A DNA stretch of 64,000 bases from CAVPNY01 sp963706905. Lineage in GTDB: Bacteria > Chloroflexota > Anaerolineae > Anaerolineales > UBA4823. How positions within the stretch are numbered: position 1 is the stretch's first letter; each line of letters starts with the position of its first letter. The notes beneath the pieces were generated by a model. It worked only from the letters and a program-made list of their open reading frames with translations, ran no database searches and was not told where the DNA came from. This document shows, one piece after another, positions 63,784 through 64,000 of the stretch. The position numbers were made by a program, and so were the translations under genes. The stretch spans positions 523,409-587,408 of the forward strand of contig CAVPNY010000009.1 in assembly GCA_963706905.1 (NCBI GenBank), in the 5' to 3' direction.

Positions 63784-64000
63784 TCAGTCTTTCCCAACCA
63801 GCCGCTTGGCAACGCCTACAGCCCCGATGGCGTCCTCGCTGAAGCCATCTGCGCCGATCTGCTGCGCCCAATCGCGGGTTACTGGCGCCCCGCCAACCAT
63901 CACCTTGACCCGGGGATACAAGCCAGCCTCTTTGATTTTTTCAATCACTGTCCTCTGCTTAACCATCGTGGTAGTCAACAAGGCGCTGACGCCCACGATA
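63784..64000 (-). CDS. Corrinoid (B12-binding) protein, C-terminal part cut by window edge
   Basis: The frame enters from the right edge and ends at 63784, giving about 71 C-terminal residues. V-G-V-S-A-L-L-T-T-T-M, then V-M-V-G-G-A-P-V-T and I-G-A-D-G-F-S-E-D-A, are typical of the cobalamin-binding Rossmann domain of MtaC/MtbC-type methyltransferase corrinoid proteins. The cobalt-ligand D-x-H-x-x-G motif would be in the missing N-terminal part. It carries methyl groups between a substrate methyltransferase and a second acceptor enzyme. Confidence 0.8.
   Translation of the reverse strand, partial: IVGVSALLTTTMVKQRTVIEKIKEAGLYPRVKVMVGGAPVTRDWAQQIGADGFSEDAIGAVGVAKRLVGKD

Noticed and set aside
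63527..63871. Minus-strand 114-residue frame
   Set aside because: It overlaps the conserved end of the corrinoid protein in another frame and has an Arg/Trp/Leu-rich composition with no family features.

Overview
The window looks like a chromosomal segment of a Chloroflexota bacterium, most likely class Anaerolineae. This is inferred from three things: a family of multi-membrane proteins carrying the 'RYRLxDIDVIIRKTLVY' module that I know mainly from Chloroflexota, an AfsR/SARP-type giant regulator, and small acidic or membrane proteins of Anaerolineae style. No rRNA, tRNA, CRISPR array, phage module or plasmid function was found.

Layout. 1-5.2 kb: the start of an MBOAT-like acyltransferase with its acyl carrier protein, cutA, and a MacB-type efflux operon. 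5.4-8.4 kb: two tandem GltD-like flavoprotein genes. 8.4-17 kb: housekeeping genes (gyrA, birA, then rpsB-tsf-pyrH-frr-uppS-cdsA). 17-20 kb: a DinB-fold protein, an autoregulated HTH/membrane pair with an apparently leaderless promoter, and metK under a SAM-I riboswitch whose terminator and antiterminator can both be read. 20-37 kb: the most unusual region, a SARP-family regulator divergent from a tandem array of eight paralogous membrane sensor-like genes, then a degenerate Rieske-like protein, a SpoIIE phosphatase/RsbW-like kinase fusion and two STAS antagonists. 37-43 kb: an uncharacterised pair, a Fur-controlled Co/Ni ECF transporter (cbiMQO) and thioredoxin, with two copies of a MITE-like hairpin at about 37.1 and 43.2 kb. 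43-64 kb: mixed metabolism and housekeeping (kynureninase, 2-hydroxyacid dehydrogenase, M32 carboxypeptidase, lipoproteins, lysine 2,3-aminomutase, pdxST, tmk, gmk, rhomboid, YbaK, M23, SDR, enoyl-CoA hydratases, a corrinoid protein).

The candidate system. The sensor genes mostly overlap by ATGA, so they read as one translationally coupled transcript. They end where related fused proteins, as I remember them, continue into GAF/SpoIIE output. The gene after the array starts with a GAF-like segment followed by SpoIIE and HATPase domains, then two STAS genes. The promoters of the array and of the phosphatase gene both carry CGTAACG-N5-CGTAACG direct repeats exactly 20 nt before a -10 hexamer, the architecture expected of a SARP activator site. 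I propose a split-receptor partner-switching system controlled by the adjacent SARP protein.

Caveat. Twelve genes between about 26.9 and 59.2 kb contain frameshifts, some in conserved enzymes and some at short homopolymers, while flanking regions are clean apart from one in-frame stop. Most are probably residual assembly indels rather than biology. One array member (31557-32840) has four shifts and may be truly decayed.
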